Source of the DNA: a virus
Strand: one strand, 5' to 3'
Virus record (IMG/VR): IMGVR_UViG_3300034061_006808
Span: 1-64,000 of that record
Length of the DNA: 64,000 nucleotides
The notes beneath the pieces were generated by a model. That model made no database searches. It was not told the origin of the DNA and was given only the letters and a program-made list of their open reading frames with translations. The position numbers and the translations under genes were made by a program. Position 1 is the first letter of the stretch; each line of letters starts with the position of its first letter. Shown here in pieces: positions 36,701-40,818 of the stretch.

Positions 36701-37201
36701 ATCAACACGGATCGTGGCTACGAAACCGCCGCCCGCCGGATTCAAAACAACCCGAAACTCTCGAACGCGGAAAAAGACAAGGCGATTGAGAAACTAAACC
36801 GCGACTTCCAGACAGACAACCAAGCCTCCTCGGGCATCGACCTGCGCCAAGTGCTTTTTGGAATGGGCATTGATCCAAATAAAATGTCCACGCAGAGCCT
36901 GACGACCCGCAACTTTGTTGCCGACCTCTCGCGCCTGCAACAAGCTGGAGTCGGCCCGGAAAGCATCAAGATCAGCGAGAAAATCACTCCAAGCGGGCGC
37001 ACACAGACCTACATCGCTTATCCTGATCCAGACACCATCGCCGTGCGCGATCCGATGTTCTCGCTCTTAAAAATCGCCACCGGCATTAACATCAAACCCC
37101 TCCCCCGCCGCACCGCCCGCGAGGCCGCTCCCGAAACCCTCACTCCCGACTTCATGTTCGGCGACGACCAGCAGGCAAACTTGAATTTGCCGAGACAATA
37201 G
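15761..37201 (+). CDS. Giant polyvalent protein (7146 aa), multi-effector, probably ejected with DNA
   Basis: One uninterrupted frame. Order by residue: coiled coil (1-86), FFT...KVIPITA (93-109), more coiled coil, glycine-rich hydrophobic segments near 692, 777, 1013 and 1108-1160, an EEVIH zincin-like site (1717-1721), a hydrophobic pair (about 2102-2140), a tRNA-encoded linker (2186-2210), an HTH-like segment (2281-2335), an ADP-ribosyltransferase of the ART-PolyVal type (2811-3078, GEGAQAYGWGLYFAE), a RadC-like JAMM site (H3271, H3273, S3281, D3284), an LPD5/LPD1-like zincin HEWFH (3906-3910), an LPD3/BECR-like part (4056-4238), a TGT/DpdA-like part (DSGAF at 4389), a zinc site (C4742, C4745), a DUF7178-like part (about 5300-5830), an EESAH site (5951-5955) and an LPD38-like C-terminus (6041-7146). 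Nine L-[FSAG]-[AV]-K motifs separate the later modules. Polyvalent proteins of this kind are thought to enter the host with the DNA and counter its defences; that role is inferred here. Confidence 0.9.
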   Translation: MNYLNQKLQRAMQGRDAGGMQEVASQAAKFGSRDIMRQAERGLREMQKEQERAQRDMVRAQRDAERAARQQARDTERAAREQAGQFKGDAVAFFTQGSGSSRKVIPITAPSGGVMRKWGKSGVLWDSITGKAYAMDPSTRGMTEIDPDKDGKIVVKDGHVYKVVEGLPWKWVGLDSDKLGTDPALAKELAAKTADAKREADQASDKASATRKLLSDNEKRIKALEKEELRATGDERLRITNEIADLKGKNKVYAERLELEQIDAHKKNAYRQQVESANDSQLAANLAERQKMAYTGDMKGGLGLQSALDRISQAQQNAIKYSGNPADDIFNSITAGAESMLKNMQAQDIAFSNAWNKNMVDRAMDEAIAMGNQKARNAFWDDLRALDAKASIKLTGTNEKGKPTGMLADPRLSSEVKTKIQDFINKTGLTEIPRSWMTPEAQEARANAKQFGYFDVSLPKDFSLKNGAITTTRDEQSNLWGIPMPWTKKGDPVDVGTYKFDNNGVPFIELNRENRLSPSQLSGNPFDGVKEYLPMPTEWTEQFKPTKPSDFSLSMLPADKRKEVMDNYKNELSSYQQTAKDAWAGQKMDAERFNDVLTRWSVASPEQRQEMIAELDPRQAKLPASERRLDTRSMFEAGAISTQEARLLEKSFYGTDPAMPSMNEAFEDWKKTTPAGKEFTQKYNAIGSDKSAGLFSFLPLPGGLSKLIGAVGDADALARKTTFEADAKQEFLTDFYKENSRRVDFSDAAFTASRNEILKDVPLFEWANKGLFDIYNSTAGSAIGILGGAGALTGDWLYNKVTGDNLLSDQAKQLIGSQTMNSLRNMSAAVSDRIEPFIKTGALLSPGTAINSLAMGALDPNAPKDLWTGKTAGQLNRAWDSYISDIDNGTLTQARAREHEAKISKLTEQFSSMRAAASGWMGSTGLEDGAGYRMTYENSFNDPRSAMAQFSAAYQQTRDPRLAAQARSASFSSQSELEIQRAASDYATANGTITESTPFGGFTSSIRGGFVAPLTEYAIEIGTNLAGFASGGVLFGAKALGTATRVGSTLNKAAGAISTFEKLGDATADAFRNLGKIDRAPGTTLTAGQRAWNTSVDMAKQVGVSGGGEFFEEGVAAFGEAGASFGDAINQGISGFFGGVGMSAVHAAGGAALSAVQQIRSEQAQNKALTKFVSDYNKQNNTGTPLSMDVAKQAQGYQSPQMVAMLNSQRKDLIIQLSDVNNAIRATPNPRIVPGALAYTPNPKRVGLLKEKARIENALASNLLDTAAIGEQSVRAAQEINRLPQVQRDVIDAALRVANGVPLSVDQETILTNHTTPSGKPAVTKFGDDFVLTDDFREEIKQAAPQTAKAPALRKTQAERDAELRAKYGGIYRMINGRPVFIADKKPATPQQPAQPAGQAPAPIQIDTSNMVPPSNMANQQPTNRENPQNSEIVGSTPTQTAPAPNVPAPNTPSAPTPPVSQSFSTPDGEQVTGTFEKQPDGNWQQTSPEAPTFTVTPSDTQFFQTLEDKAAYALNPQMPSPVQPGEFGQEGYTALTPDQQPQGGDSTNENQLQQQTGQNAAAPDAQAGTAPDADAQSVGTGPVVDTPTQPAGSQPDGASDALPPPLPEPDPADVFSQPVNRGTALLMLQTASPWVTNTPLVVRSQRFFLNEKGTRAITQEEFTALPADQRQEWSPNDTPMFVSNGRIHIDEAAFTEYINSVVPEARQEKIQAALREEVIHVATLNARKWDKLSEDWRNLPDEAKKRVIETYYTDALAEAGGDWTQVEVNAGQAASEFWRMYLNSILDGRTTEQIDIDGEVSRYAAQNPGFAARIKQALEDIARWLRDEFLGQLDPDTRAKYESVAETIEKKIAELEALYGITTPASAENQAASAMDAAEPVANAPPAPVDTPAAETAPLAPLPEKAAPQNQAYIPKPAKGYRKWRGEAVFSSLNSAAAAFGYKIVDTGIASPYTAFGETINYGTQLYDKLEPGSELGQWIDAMNAGKNPAGNAIIQAASEPGLHRVWYGHDAITNLDNVVAEFGWGAVPEFIGQLLKDFTTKSGLPFPGVELLVQGGAVSDRFATDWLSTNIGEVFGAGFSFLGTYRLARAAKSGRLSKPQVIFATVGIGLKLVSGALTAQPFLILSGLADTAILLTNLDQVKAAFKKGIEEYNKKPKAVRDLYDQVAPPQFAFSPNTTNAPPIPQDGQEVKSLGSYPGDAGSIPAPATPVETAEALPPPLPPIEETPGITEPIPEPIPELSPEGNVESETEATPPPLPDEPVAAVETNVPTPQAAATVKLKDAAEALGLPVKEVLRLTKAHVPGNPRTLEGEKRGNNWFFAPEEIARFQADRDSLASPKLEKLQAVASNTATDEDFAELAKDGLVETHRGERVITNKGYDLMAKAGTPPRLTRKERIEEIDAQLGPVEKPLDLNPRVKKVGKLYVVRQPSGDSIPANVSMADDRAAREEANRIAAEFDRIDAEREAALEAQRAEEKSRREAEEALEADQELAPKFQALLSNTLYDYRKARERGASNPEAEEAFTRQLVAIGKKLGMRNLHPGLLAMHLVRPPVGPLLVKQAQAISGVQEMLQDATREIAPGTLSLREGLSSPAGFLGLDQSPLSWGQMIQLGALTYEALPNGNLRIRSGKTPEDIKADQSDTAAQEYYDQLKTETEEAAIEMERQSSPTGYELLDAVVEAGGLPSPKSQAAESHRGELKLLYEGAAATGRGAYKGKAITNFQRNKLFSRDAQDLDSLAARLREHGFAVETPSDVLDLIDQRLTSGRPMYGTAVSIDDGMGERFAATKPRVRLANAEVTTEPGILFVKRAHHGTPHKVDRFSLEKIGSGEGAQAYGWGLYFAENQSVADDYRNNLSDGRPLLKVDGQWKAPSASDPLSMAAFDAAQKNFDYEQLQKEAEENVAYWTNKTPNKNFSKEDLAESAKQARERLEAIKELRSKTQDAPLDISVGGNLYTVDLDVEPEDMLDWDKPLSEQSEKVQAALAEMNPDYRPDSDEYDANEQGQITYTRITSDQARFGGINPEMMASVTLRDYGIKGIRYLDGGSRSDGQGTYNYVVFDENLIRIVAENGQEIGNATVLSAKPTAAQRASAKAYTEANGSQPADVAEDAVAMQLAQVASPFRQTTYQLDLFNRPAPANEPVEVTEDEYDQLVERGLAGDWKALANAVAMRGRASAILPQLVDSTIPAWNPVGTKITETKDFAALMMPIRSPYHEMIKVAVLDDDLNIVSAQIVSVGSLNEAMAHPRNVLGFLARVSERYGKKYENIIISHNHPSGDPTPSQADYRVQKNFEELASALDFNLIDHVITNGTKYYSLKGFGSGSFETPTQAEWEKVSFDTLATAELPFQFAAIAKELSQSNPDAGHIVYLNTKLRVLAVEQFNKKNPTAQELGQQIFQTVSREGAYAFTVLLPTLKGAGVDPGFAQGRLVQQLREVTGRMQVTFIDAVKEDGSNYFSFKEAGLLEEPATYLAAKPRQAQQLDLFADSYNQTAKPWTPSWQAKADTKVENAPELKLEKQTENTARIEDFGEKIEGARKDLWQKYTDAIMADLPEDSADITLAKFLPEPDYEAMLASGMEPRRVAAVRALRDLIPRKPSTGWKLRRWTEGLISTRTIIQRLVEPTNPISIERFNAILADSPEMRDQVDLYDALGYPLMLEAKGWKLRQKQGYTTFNGQPTKASDIVSYMEKDYRMDWNLTSVVPDGDWRRGYSQTLEKFRDQLQAKAAKPAEAKKIDFQFYSDRTTGDIFIGKKGASGVIRLKPGFKSVKEASNWLTDNYDNLRFQWEEMRKEPILRKALNDPRTGPARREGDVSPEMFTEAFGFRGVQFGNYVEGERRQRDLNNAFDALMDLAETLNVPTKALSLDGALGMAFGARGTGGKRPAAAHYEPGQVVINLTKNAGPGSLAHEWFHALDNYFARVERTGSTAPREVDEYATDSIRNPKNVRPAVMDAFRAIRNAVGTGTFAERSKRLDATRSTPYYGTTIEKAARAFEVYVVDRLAKSSVTNDYLANIDFSGDAYPFPQEMEGGIRQAYDVLFNTLDTRETDQGVALFAKARRLNLNQEITPVPITRQLAGLPKREASNRILPVLREYQKLRGDELPYNADLQRRVGFSGSTTGKLASYATHSLDDMELAFALPQIVESAALVETNPDKKNNPDVSAVHRLVTAVNIDGEIYPVKITVIERRNGTLLYDAVTKKSEVRASAVQAPEGTSTATTNLNPKLADLIEAFNLNFDGSQPLFAKSRRSLDTTSELFGDETPFNLVGETLPPAPVKADTVVDAQAREEAFRKSGREDVEDLFGDASSPAPSPTATEFGFTREIDAPIEKIKKDMVRFASGMSGISDLATSTFVRGGMQNYGVGFDVGLLSKNAIEALANAVVNLDAQVFIDSGAFSHFIKSQKAEEKGITLKPLSFDKIFEKYDSILDAIQKENAVEKDYPSPLMVMPDIIGNQKASLLLTDKYKDRIAVETEAQALTPIIPIPLGELSLAQAYNKILEILNSNSKGITIDPSKFIVGIPSNAQAVSREKLAEFLSEAKPPRIHFLGAAADVNINPLLAVVAKSAPDTMVTADASKVRSEILNGVAAGKTREQAITDALFQEDDPSAVLENFSREIASVEDSSKPSTPSLFTQPATDQGTLFDIGPVGPRTLTQAEAAKTISKQKAAEVLAGSNLSDRPISTYEQAVAANNAHMGTKASEWTAVPIEEVVITDQGPMPQYDAKLTAAYSGAPTLFPGDMTSPACQWCGKQPVRRLYKIKHDAKKYTLMAGSECFTHFQEDSGDKMLQSTKSAQNLEKLKVALDAISELNKEFRRSRTDSYGRPSTSWYSEDARILRDKLKEAIGKIDAESGPAAITRWVNTKGKDAAELMEQFAVFMAEPKTKNLQIKARDLDLQSVNNDLKYRAQQLPDYKIESLNRQKEKLESEIAELSGATILGAKPVRDITKRNEAVQKAANDYAERKITLDDYLAVVRAEMPYAKMESVPEPATRADMDALTEDKRGRIFVPSKLLKGGERVGLRLDIPAYRDHGTWIVAIHEPRSTASAGKSLGYESVAMVRNASFESNADAALNIARGLKPKSTIATIEGEWATITPDEAKTRAEEAMNDSEWVQVGMNPFRHSWFYNRATGAPVVSASEVLQVGGLVLAKNPVYTTADDRRFMGNKSGVLFAKSRPARILAETKGKVVAGTAVGTRNPTGKNPDGSGTDASMLVGLDAMRQDPALFRKNAMLLADYPLVAGRVPEAAALARKVRAPLVRAQARLEIKTDEHKKAREALQVELARQQGVRKAKVKMAAVDAAIEAKPDENSRKVRGLVSRITAARTAAEKAKTEVDVAKKAFDNEVKAILANERRFPTSMAESVYQALTEMAVDNLERLIELFPADLRDIARLWYDGANIIAQDFATRFGTTLNRSAAVLAVFSPQKDWFMNVALAERMMNVWRNHQDTIFDDAMAAQYIRRSGEPQPQWDKKLDDYKRDAQGNILYEKGAKPVTNDAGDIVDWENWDNTKAREKLEEAKADIEKLKGKKLKDLPLKWQARFIRMWSEVYDSPSFPVVSPDGRFGDPMLTEKGEPRSIAWGSYNTIEKAINILSAPAEAEMQTISAELGVQHKVRSFYNNIVDPANPDGHVTMDTHAIAAILWQALSGNSPEVSQNFGQGGAAGNANLGISGLYPAFAEAYRIVAKDFNLLPREVQSITWEAVRLLFPAKFKSQKANVNKVRAIWKKHEQGIITTKEAHDLIFRLTDEWSNRDTLQGRRGKTASEAIADGSGVGRPDWAAVAGNRVNNTGRQAQANDAGELPADGGTRSGTGRPAGGRGGAGRASRVVPATPEGGQPRAVLGAKARPTKGYGAEPWRLTKREFFHPQISRKFIEAADSPDGTLIGTIGDVVHGAKTRRLLDAVLDVPIMILRYPVQGGKRVPTGKDFTFDGASGNFNGKPAIFINPNEKMVGTLWEESAHQMRAAKGRPIRKTDISKLINDDNFFDNEYQNDPEEVSAKKMREYLGSLASKEKSHEEIVADAVAAGLPVPENVLAEYPTILSAKPSSKRRPALPPMEQRIEASLDQIEQWGNVLRAAEEKPAGSVQKLANAIREEMPNDLWKGYQYLFRGRLDRADALAPGVKGILQAAQQEEALAQLGVNAVVDGLRRELQKAFGDPSFWNKNRARLKEATRMLLPVASYLQPESAGLDGGFVWRDFERRSGTISQKQATELRLKMGEWFQMDGRTYRLGEYLQDEKQFTLLEPISAEQQQAIYEEFWKEFPEALPILDRWITPDLKDAYTVGEGATMGVEFNREALLNFYNAWPENLRNLWGDMPLAEVPRVDGYTPDIAAQRGIIAMIARLLGKYKSPGRKFKSGALREAGNVKNLVDGFSTRAMEAHREKIRMRMREGIIEKAVVLREDVPAEFLADYIALEDVYSSIVKAVEAARLLDKKSYPHLSKALNPKDQVQLMKLVGDAARLNSIEQMIHRDVYRELMLSMARAQTENMLLKLANFFLRAKKLGVLTAGSVGINWLGNEILKLTQALNRLNYGLALMLVADSKGAKVNILEALYLLRGLITDRAPNTLNQQRIADILPRELFDNTTALASLDAGVNYGNLIDDIKRNGVLRGPAQGMVNAFKQGGVSASILYAVHYSGGDAAAKQQTAYAAYRARAEVAADEAGIKKGRTEWMRNWMMKQVRENSDIHQEVMDATRLFFMDYSNVPMWLDPSANLPEEKTIRFMKEHALWFMKYPYNFMRMMKRMGIDGAIELASPSSTKQERARGLANMLTLAAVAYVGASLLSGDDEEDSVTGSRYDAEGNFLDRDKDTSSRLNVSAVARNLRLGRTIATALRMAGISVNDDLTNHRGDDFWMYYRNITWAPESLLMGRLARGDFKGFLKDVGPYITDMAGLGALFQLGGFAIIGSTDSKKPYLSRVTEAWYETLSAPVNPSAITRYVTYMTDPVARKQKGLSPVEAIKSQIPGLSKTIPAAGDPVEVPLTYNINTDRGYETAARRIQNNPKLSNAEKDKAIEKLNRDFQTDNQASSGIDLRQVLFGMGIDPNKMSTQSLTTRNFVADLSRLQQAGVGPESIKISEKITPSGRTQTYIAYPDPDTIAVRDPMFSLLKIATGINIKPLPRRTAREAAPETLTPDFMFGDDQQANLNLPRQ
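20022..20066 (+). repeat. Two-level inverted repeat inside the giant gene
   Basis: Outer arms AACCTACTA (20022-20030) and TAGTAGGTT (20058-20066) are a perfect 9-bp inverted repeat. Inside, TCCG (20041-20044) and CGGA (20052-20055) form a second stem. It encodes a polar inter-domain linker, so it may be an RNA or DNA structure, a trace of an insertion, or chance. Confidence 0.4.
22317..22388 (+). tRNA. tRNA with anticodon CAT (Met or Ile2) embedded in the giant gene
   Basis: A full cloverleaf can be drawn by eye. Acceptor CGCAGGA (22317-22323) pairs with TCCTGCT (22381-22387) at six of seven positions (the first pair is C-T). The D arm is GAC/GTC with A14, G18-G19 and A21. The anticodon arm is CTAGG/CCTGG around loop CTCATAT (CAT at 22350-22352, U33 present). 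The variable region is AGAC. The T arm is GCGGG/CCCGC with loop TTCAATT. The discriminator is A22388 and no CCA is encoded. All usual invariant bases are present. It lies in the sense strand of the giant reading frame and is translated as residues 2186-2210. Whether it is processed and charged is unknown; decoding Met or (with lysidine) AUA cannot be told apart here. Confidence 0.8.
33004..33269 (+). other. Second coding-like frame inside the giant gene
   Basis: In a frame other than that of the giant gene, 33004-33269 reads as well-formed protein (KLRLKQLRMVQEWADRTGQR, SYLRTEGLGVELDDLLEDEE, ALAELPEWFQQL) with the G/C-third-position bias of real genes, ending at TAG 33267-33269. The giant frame through the same bases gives a low-complexity A/G/R/T linker. 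Possible explanations are an overlapping gene (ATGs at 33052 and 33131), a frameshift product, or an old coding fragment captured out of frame. Confidence 0.5.
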
Positions 37202-37205
37202 ACAA
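37188..37205 (+). promoter_or_regulatory. Start-associated sequence, copy 9
   Basis: TGCCGAGACAATAGACAA, 15 bp before the portal ATG at 37221. It overlaps the last codons and stop (TAG 37199-37201) of the giant gene. Confidence 0.75.
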
Positions 37206-37220
37206 CTATAACCCACCGCC

Positions 37221-39377
37221 ATGACCGCACTTCCCGAACTCGCCGAAAGCCTCGATCCGCCCACAGCCCCCTTGCGCGGGGCGCTCAAACTCACCGGGGC
37301 GCAGGAGCGCGAGTTGATGCGCTTGATCAAACTGCGCATGGGCAGCGCCGTGCAGAGCTACTCCAAGAGCGGGTGGCTGGAGAAGCGCAACCGCGCGATG
37401 AAGGAATACATGGGCAACATGGACGAGCGCAAAGACCCCGGCAGCATCTTCGAGCTTTCCAACATCACGCTCAATCTGCCCAAGCGCTTTGTGCGAATCA
37501 CCGCCGCGCGCATTTACGACTCCATGCTCACCAGCAACCCCATCCTCGGAGTCACCGTGGAAGGCAAGGGCGACGACTACGAAGTGGCGCGCGTGATCGA
37601 ACGCTACGCAGGCCACCAGATCGAACGCTGCGGCATCCGCACGATTCTGCGCGAGGCCGAGACGCTCGCTTGCATTCGCGGCGAGACGGTGGTGAAGACC
37701 ACTTGGGAGCGCCGGGTGCAACGCAGCAAAAAGCGTGGGGAGATTTTGATTGAAAACGGCCAGCCCGTGCGCGCCCGCGATGGCAATGTGGTGCGGCGCG
37801 ATGACATCTGGGTGGATGATGGCGACGACCTGGTGCTCTCCCGCGACAAGCGCATCCGGCTCACCAAGGATATAATTCCAAACTGGGTGGATCAGGAATA
37901 CGACCACTACCGCATCACCTTCGATGGCCTCGAAGCCTCCTGCATCGACCACCGCGATTTCATCTGCTCCACGACCGAAAAAGACATACACACTTCGGAC
38001 TTCTGCGCCGTGCGCATGGACATGGAGTTGGACAAAGTGGTCGCCATGCTCGCCCCCGTGAAGGACAGCCTCCAGACGCGCGAGGCGATCCGCAAGATGC
38101 GTGCGAGCGCCGATCCCGAGGCCCGCCAAGAGGCGATGAAGCCCGAGCTTTTCCGTGGCGAGGAAAGCCGCAGCCGCGATGCCCTGCCATTGTGCGAGCT
38201 TGCCGAAATCTATATGCGCGTCGTGTTGCAGGATGACGGCATTGCCGATGAGATCGCCCTCCTTGTCGATACGCGCAACGACCAGATTCTCGCCTACGAT
38301 TATTTGGATAATGTCTCCCCCACCGGCCAGCGCCCGCTGCGCATCATTCGCATGGAGCCTGTGCCGCACCGCTGGTATGGCACCGGCTTCTACGAACTCT
38401 TCGCCGACCGCCACAAATTTTGCGACCTCTTCATCAACCGCGTGAACCTCGCGGCGTCTCTCTCCGGCAACATCAAAATCGAAAACCCCATGGCCACCGA
38501 GGAAGGCATGGCAGGCGAGCCGATTGAATTCGGCACGAACAAGACCTACCGCCTGCGCGAGGGATTCGCCGCCGAGGATGTCTTCAAAGTCATCACCATC
38601 CCGAATGATGCCGCCGCGAGCGAAAACTTGCTCAACATGCTCATGCAGGTCACGCAACTCGAAGCGGGCATCGTCTCCGCAGGCGATCATGGCTTGGCCG
38701 GTCTCCCCGCCGCGAGCCTTGCCACCGGCATCCGTTCGCTTGATCGCGTGGCCAATGTGCTTCTCAAGAACATGCTTTTTGATGTGGTCGAAGGCTTCGA
38801 GGCGGTCTTGAAAGACTGCGTGGCCCTCACACTGCACAACTACAACCCGCTCGATGCCGAGCGCCTCATGGGCGAAGAAGCCGCCGCTGTGCTCGCCAAG
38901 CACCGCGACTTTTCGCAACTCCAATACCAAGTCAAAATGCTGCTCTCCAACAGCAAGGATTCCGATGTGGTCGAGGCCCACAAACAAGCCTTCGACATCC
39001 TGGTGGGCTACGAGCAACTCCCGCCCGAGCCAAAAATCCGCATCCGCCCGATTGTTTACCGCATCCTCCAAACCATGGGCATCGAGGATGTGGACAAAGC
39101 CCTCGGGGCCGAAGCCATGGCCGCCGAGGCTGCGATGGCCATCATGCCCACGCCCGAAGCTCTGGCCCAAATGCAGGCCGCGCAGCAACAGGCCGCGCCA
39201 CCCGAAGAGTCCACCCCACCCATGGAAGAAGAAGCCGCTCCGCCACCGCCTCCAGAGCAAAGCCCGGAGGATGCCATGCCGCGCCTCGATGCGAACTACA
39301 CCCCACCACCCAAAGACCTCCAATACGCGCCCATCGAAGATGGCCAGATGCCACCCCGCCCCGAACGCCTTGAATAA
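37221..39377 (+). CDS. Portal protein, P22-like
   Basis: 718 residues. Features typical of the podoviral portal family: an N-terminal SYSKSGWLEKRNRAMKEYMG, the RITAARIYDSMLTSNPILGV segment, an acidic-basic clip/stem region (DMELDKVVAML), then RMEPVPHRWYGTGFYELFAD and HKFCDLFINRVNLAASLSGN, a pattern conserved in portals of this type. The C-terminal 80 residues are disordered and P/E/A-rich. The portal ring docks TerL during packaging and the neck afterwards. It follows the giant gene and has its own start-associated sequence. Confidence 0.88.
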   Translation: MTALPELAESLDPPTAPLRGALKLTGAQERELMRLIKLRMGSAVQSYSKSGWLEKRNRAMKEYMGNMDERKDPGSIFELSNITLNLPKRFVRITAARIYDSMLTSNPILGVTVEGKGDDYEVARVIERYAGHQIERCGIRTILREAETLACIRGETVVKTTWERRVQRSKKRGEILIENGQPVRARDGNVVRRDDIWVDDGDDLVLSRDKRIRLTKDIIPNWVDQEYDHYRITFDGLEASCIDHRDFICSTTEKDIHTSDFCAVRMDMELDKVVAMLAPVKDSLQTREAIRKMRASADPEARQEAMKPELFRGEESRSRDALPLCELAEIYMRVVLQDDGIADEIALLVDTRNDQILAYDYLDNVSPTGQRPLRIIRMEPVPHRWYGTGFYELFADRHKFCDLFINRVNLAASLSGNIKIENPMATEEGMAGEPIEFGTNKTYRLREGFAAEDVFKVITIPNDAAASENLLNMLMQVTQLEAGIVSAGDHGLAGLPAASLATGIRSLDRVANVLLKNMLFDVVEGFEAVLKDCVALTLHNYNPLDAERLMGEEAAAVLAKHRDFSQLQYQVKMLLSNSKDSDVVEAHKQAFDILVGYEQLPPEPKIRIRPIVYRILQTMGIEDVDKALGAEAMAAEAAMAIMPTPEALAQMQAAQQQAAPPEESTPPMEEEAAPPPPPEQSPEDAMPRLDANYTPPPKDLQYAPIEDGQMPPRPERLE

Positions 39378-39380
39378 CCC

Positions 39381-39641
39381 ATGAACATCGCCGAGCAGAT
39401 CGCCACCCTCGAAAGCATCAACCGCCTGCTGGACAACGAAGATTTCCAGAGGCAACTCCTGCCCTACTTCCAACAACTCCACGACCACGCCCACGCCGCC
39501 CTGCTCAACCCGAAAAACACAGGTCCAGACCTCGAATACGCCCGCGCCCGCTACATGGCCGCCCGCGAGATTCGATTCTACCTCGCCGACCGCAAATCCT
39601 CCCTGGAGCACACCATCAAAGCAAAACAGAGCGAAAAGTGA
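39381..39641 (+). CDS. Hypothetical small helical protein
   Basis: 86 residues, helical: AEQIATLESINRLLDNEDFQ, then YARARYMAAREIRFYLADRK. It starts 3 bp after the portal stop and is probably co-transcribed. No family recognised; a small head-neck accessory protein is possible from position only. Confidence 0.7.
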   Translation: MNIAEQIATLESINRLLDNEDFQRQLLPYFQQLHDHAHAALLNPKNTGPDLEYARARYMAAREIRFYLADRKSSLEHTIKAKQSEK

Positions 39642-39662
39642 CGAACCTTTCCCTTGTGTTAT

Positions 39663-39680
39663 TGCCGAGACAATTGACAA
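39663..39680 (+). promoter_or_regulatory. Start-associated sequence, copy 10
   Basis: TGCCGAGACAATTGACAA, 18 bp before the ATG at 39699. Identical to copy 5 over all 18 bp. Confidence 0.8.
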
Positions 39681-39698
39681 GTTGAACGACGCTTTTTT

Positions 39699-39938
39699 AT
39701 GACGATCGAACACTACGCACAACGCTATCTCAATGACCGCTTCGGGATGCCCACCCCGCTGCACACGAAGGTTCGTTACCAGTATTTCCCCGGCACGCAG
39801 TTGATCAAAGTCATTCGCTTCTTCCTCAACGAGAGCGAGGTCGCTCACATTCTCCACACCTACAGCGGCGGAATCCCCACCTCAAACAGCGCCCCTCTTT
39901 TGGAACAAGAACTCAAGTCCGGTCCCTTCTCCGAATAG
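39699..39938 (+). CDS. Hypothetical small protein
   Basis: 79 residues: TIEHYAQRYLNDRFGMPTPL, then VRYQYFPGTQLIKVIRFFLN. Mixed alpha/beta. First gene of the fibre cluster, 3 bp before the next gene. No family recognised. Confidence 0.68.
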   Translation: MTIEHYAQRYLNDRFGMPTPLHTKVRYQYFPGTQLIKVIRFFLNESEVAHILHTYSGGIPTSNSAPLLEQELKSGPFSE

Positions 39939-39941
39939 CGC

Positions 39942-40817
39942 ATGTTTCAATTCAACCCATTCACCGGCACGCTGGACCTCAACTCCGGCCCCGGGAGTTA
40001 CACCGATGATGTCGTCGAGTATGCCAGCCTGGCGGCATTCCCCGTCCCCGGTGAGACCGGCAAGCTTTATGTGGACCGCTCCAACGACCGCGCTTACCGC
40101 TGGCCAGAGAATGGCACCACGCTGGAATCCTACCGGGAAATCAGCCCTACGGAACTTTCCGATCTCGCCACCAGTTTCTTTAACCGCGAAGGCGATGCCG
40201 CCACCCGACCACCCGAGCAAGGCCAAACTCGCTTTCAAGTCGTTTTAGCCAACGACTCCCGCCTCATCGACCCCCGCCGCACCGCTTGGGCCCAGCCCCC
40301 CACCAGCCCATTCATCCCCGCGCCCACTGCAGCCGCCAACCTCATTACAGGCACGCAATACATCATCGCCGTCGTCGGCGATACCGATTGGGCCGCCATC
40401 GGCTTCCCCTCCATCACGAAGACCGGCAACGCCTCCAGCGGATCCACCACCCTCGTCGTCGATTGGCCAGCGTTTGGAATTGCAAACGGCATGCTCGTCA
40501 GCGGCACCGGCATCCAACCCGGCACCACCGTCACCGGAGGTCTTAGCAACACCCTCACGATCTCGCTCCCCACCACGCAAGCCATCACCGGCAGCACGGT
40601 CACCTTTTCCAACCCCATCGTCTCTGGCTCAGGCCCATTCACAAAAAACTCCACCCCCGGCGCAGGCACCGGCTCCGCCATTCCCGCATTTGGCAACCCC
40701 GAGCCCCCCGCGATTGGCACCATGGCCTACGACGGCAGCTTTCTCTACATCGTCGTCCAGACACCCGGAGGTCAATCCGTCCGCTGGGCCAGAACCCCAC
40801 TCTCAATGACCTGGTAA
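39942..40817 (+). CDS. Virion/tail structural protein
   Basis: 291 residues. MFQFNPFTGTLDLNSGPGSY is a start commonly seen in phage tail or fibre-associated proteins. The body is T/S/G-rich and beta-like (GNASSGSTTLVVDWPAFGIA, NTLTISLPTTQAITGSTVTF), and the C-terminus is MAYDGSFLYIVVQTPGGQSV. No transmembrane segment. Upstream of two fibre proteins; a fibre-linked or adaptor role is inferred. Confidence 0.7.
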   Translation: MFQFNPFTGTLDLNSGPGSYTDDVVEYASLAAFPVPGETGKLYVDRSNDRAYRWPENGTTLESYREISPTELSDLATSFFNREGDAATRPPEQGQTRFQVVLANDSRLIDPRRTAWAQPPTSPFIPAPTAAANLITGTQYIIAVVGDTDWAAIGFPSITKTGNASSGSTTLVVDWPAFGIANGMLVSGTGIQPGTTVTGGLSNTLTISLPTTQAITGSTVTFSNPIVSGSGPFTKNSTPGAGTGSAIPAFGNPEPPAIGTMAYDGSFLYIVVQTPGGQSVRWARTPLSMTW

Positions 40818-40818
40818 A

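Noticed and set aside
3629-39680. TTGACA within several start-associated sequences read as a sigma-70 -35 box
   Set aside because: No -10 box follows at 16-18 bp, spacing to the ATG can be 1 bp, and other copies have TCGGCA or TAGACA there.
37206-39857. Antisense open frame of 883 codons opposite the portal gene
   Set aside because: GC-rich third positions of the portal gene keep this shadow frame open; the portal frame has clear family motifs.
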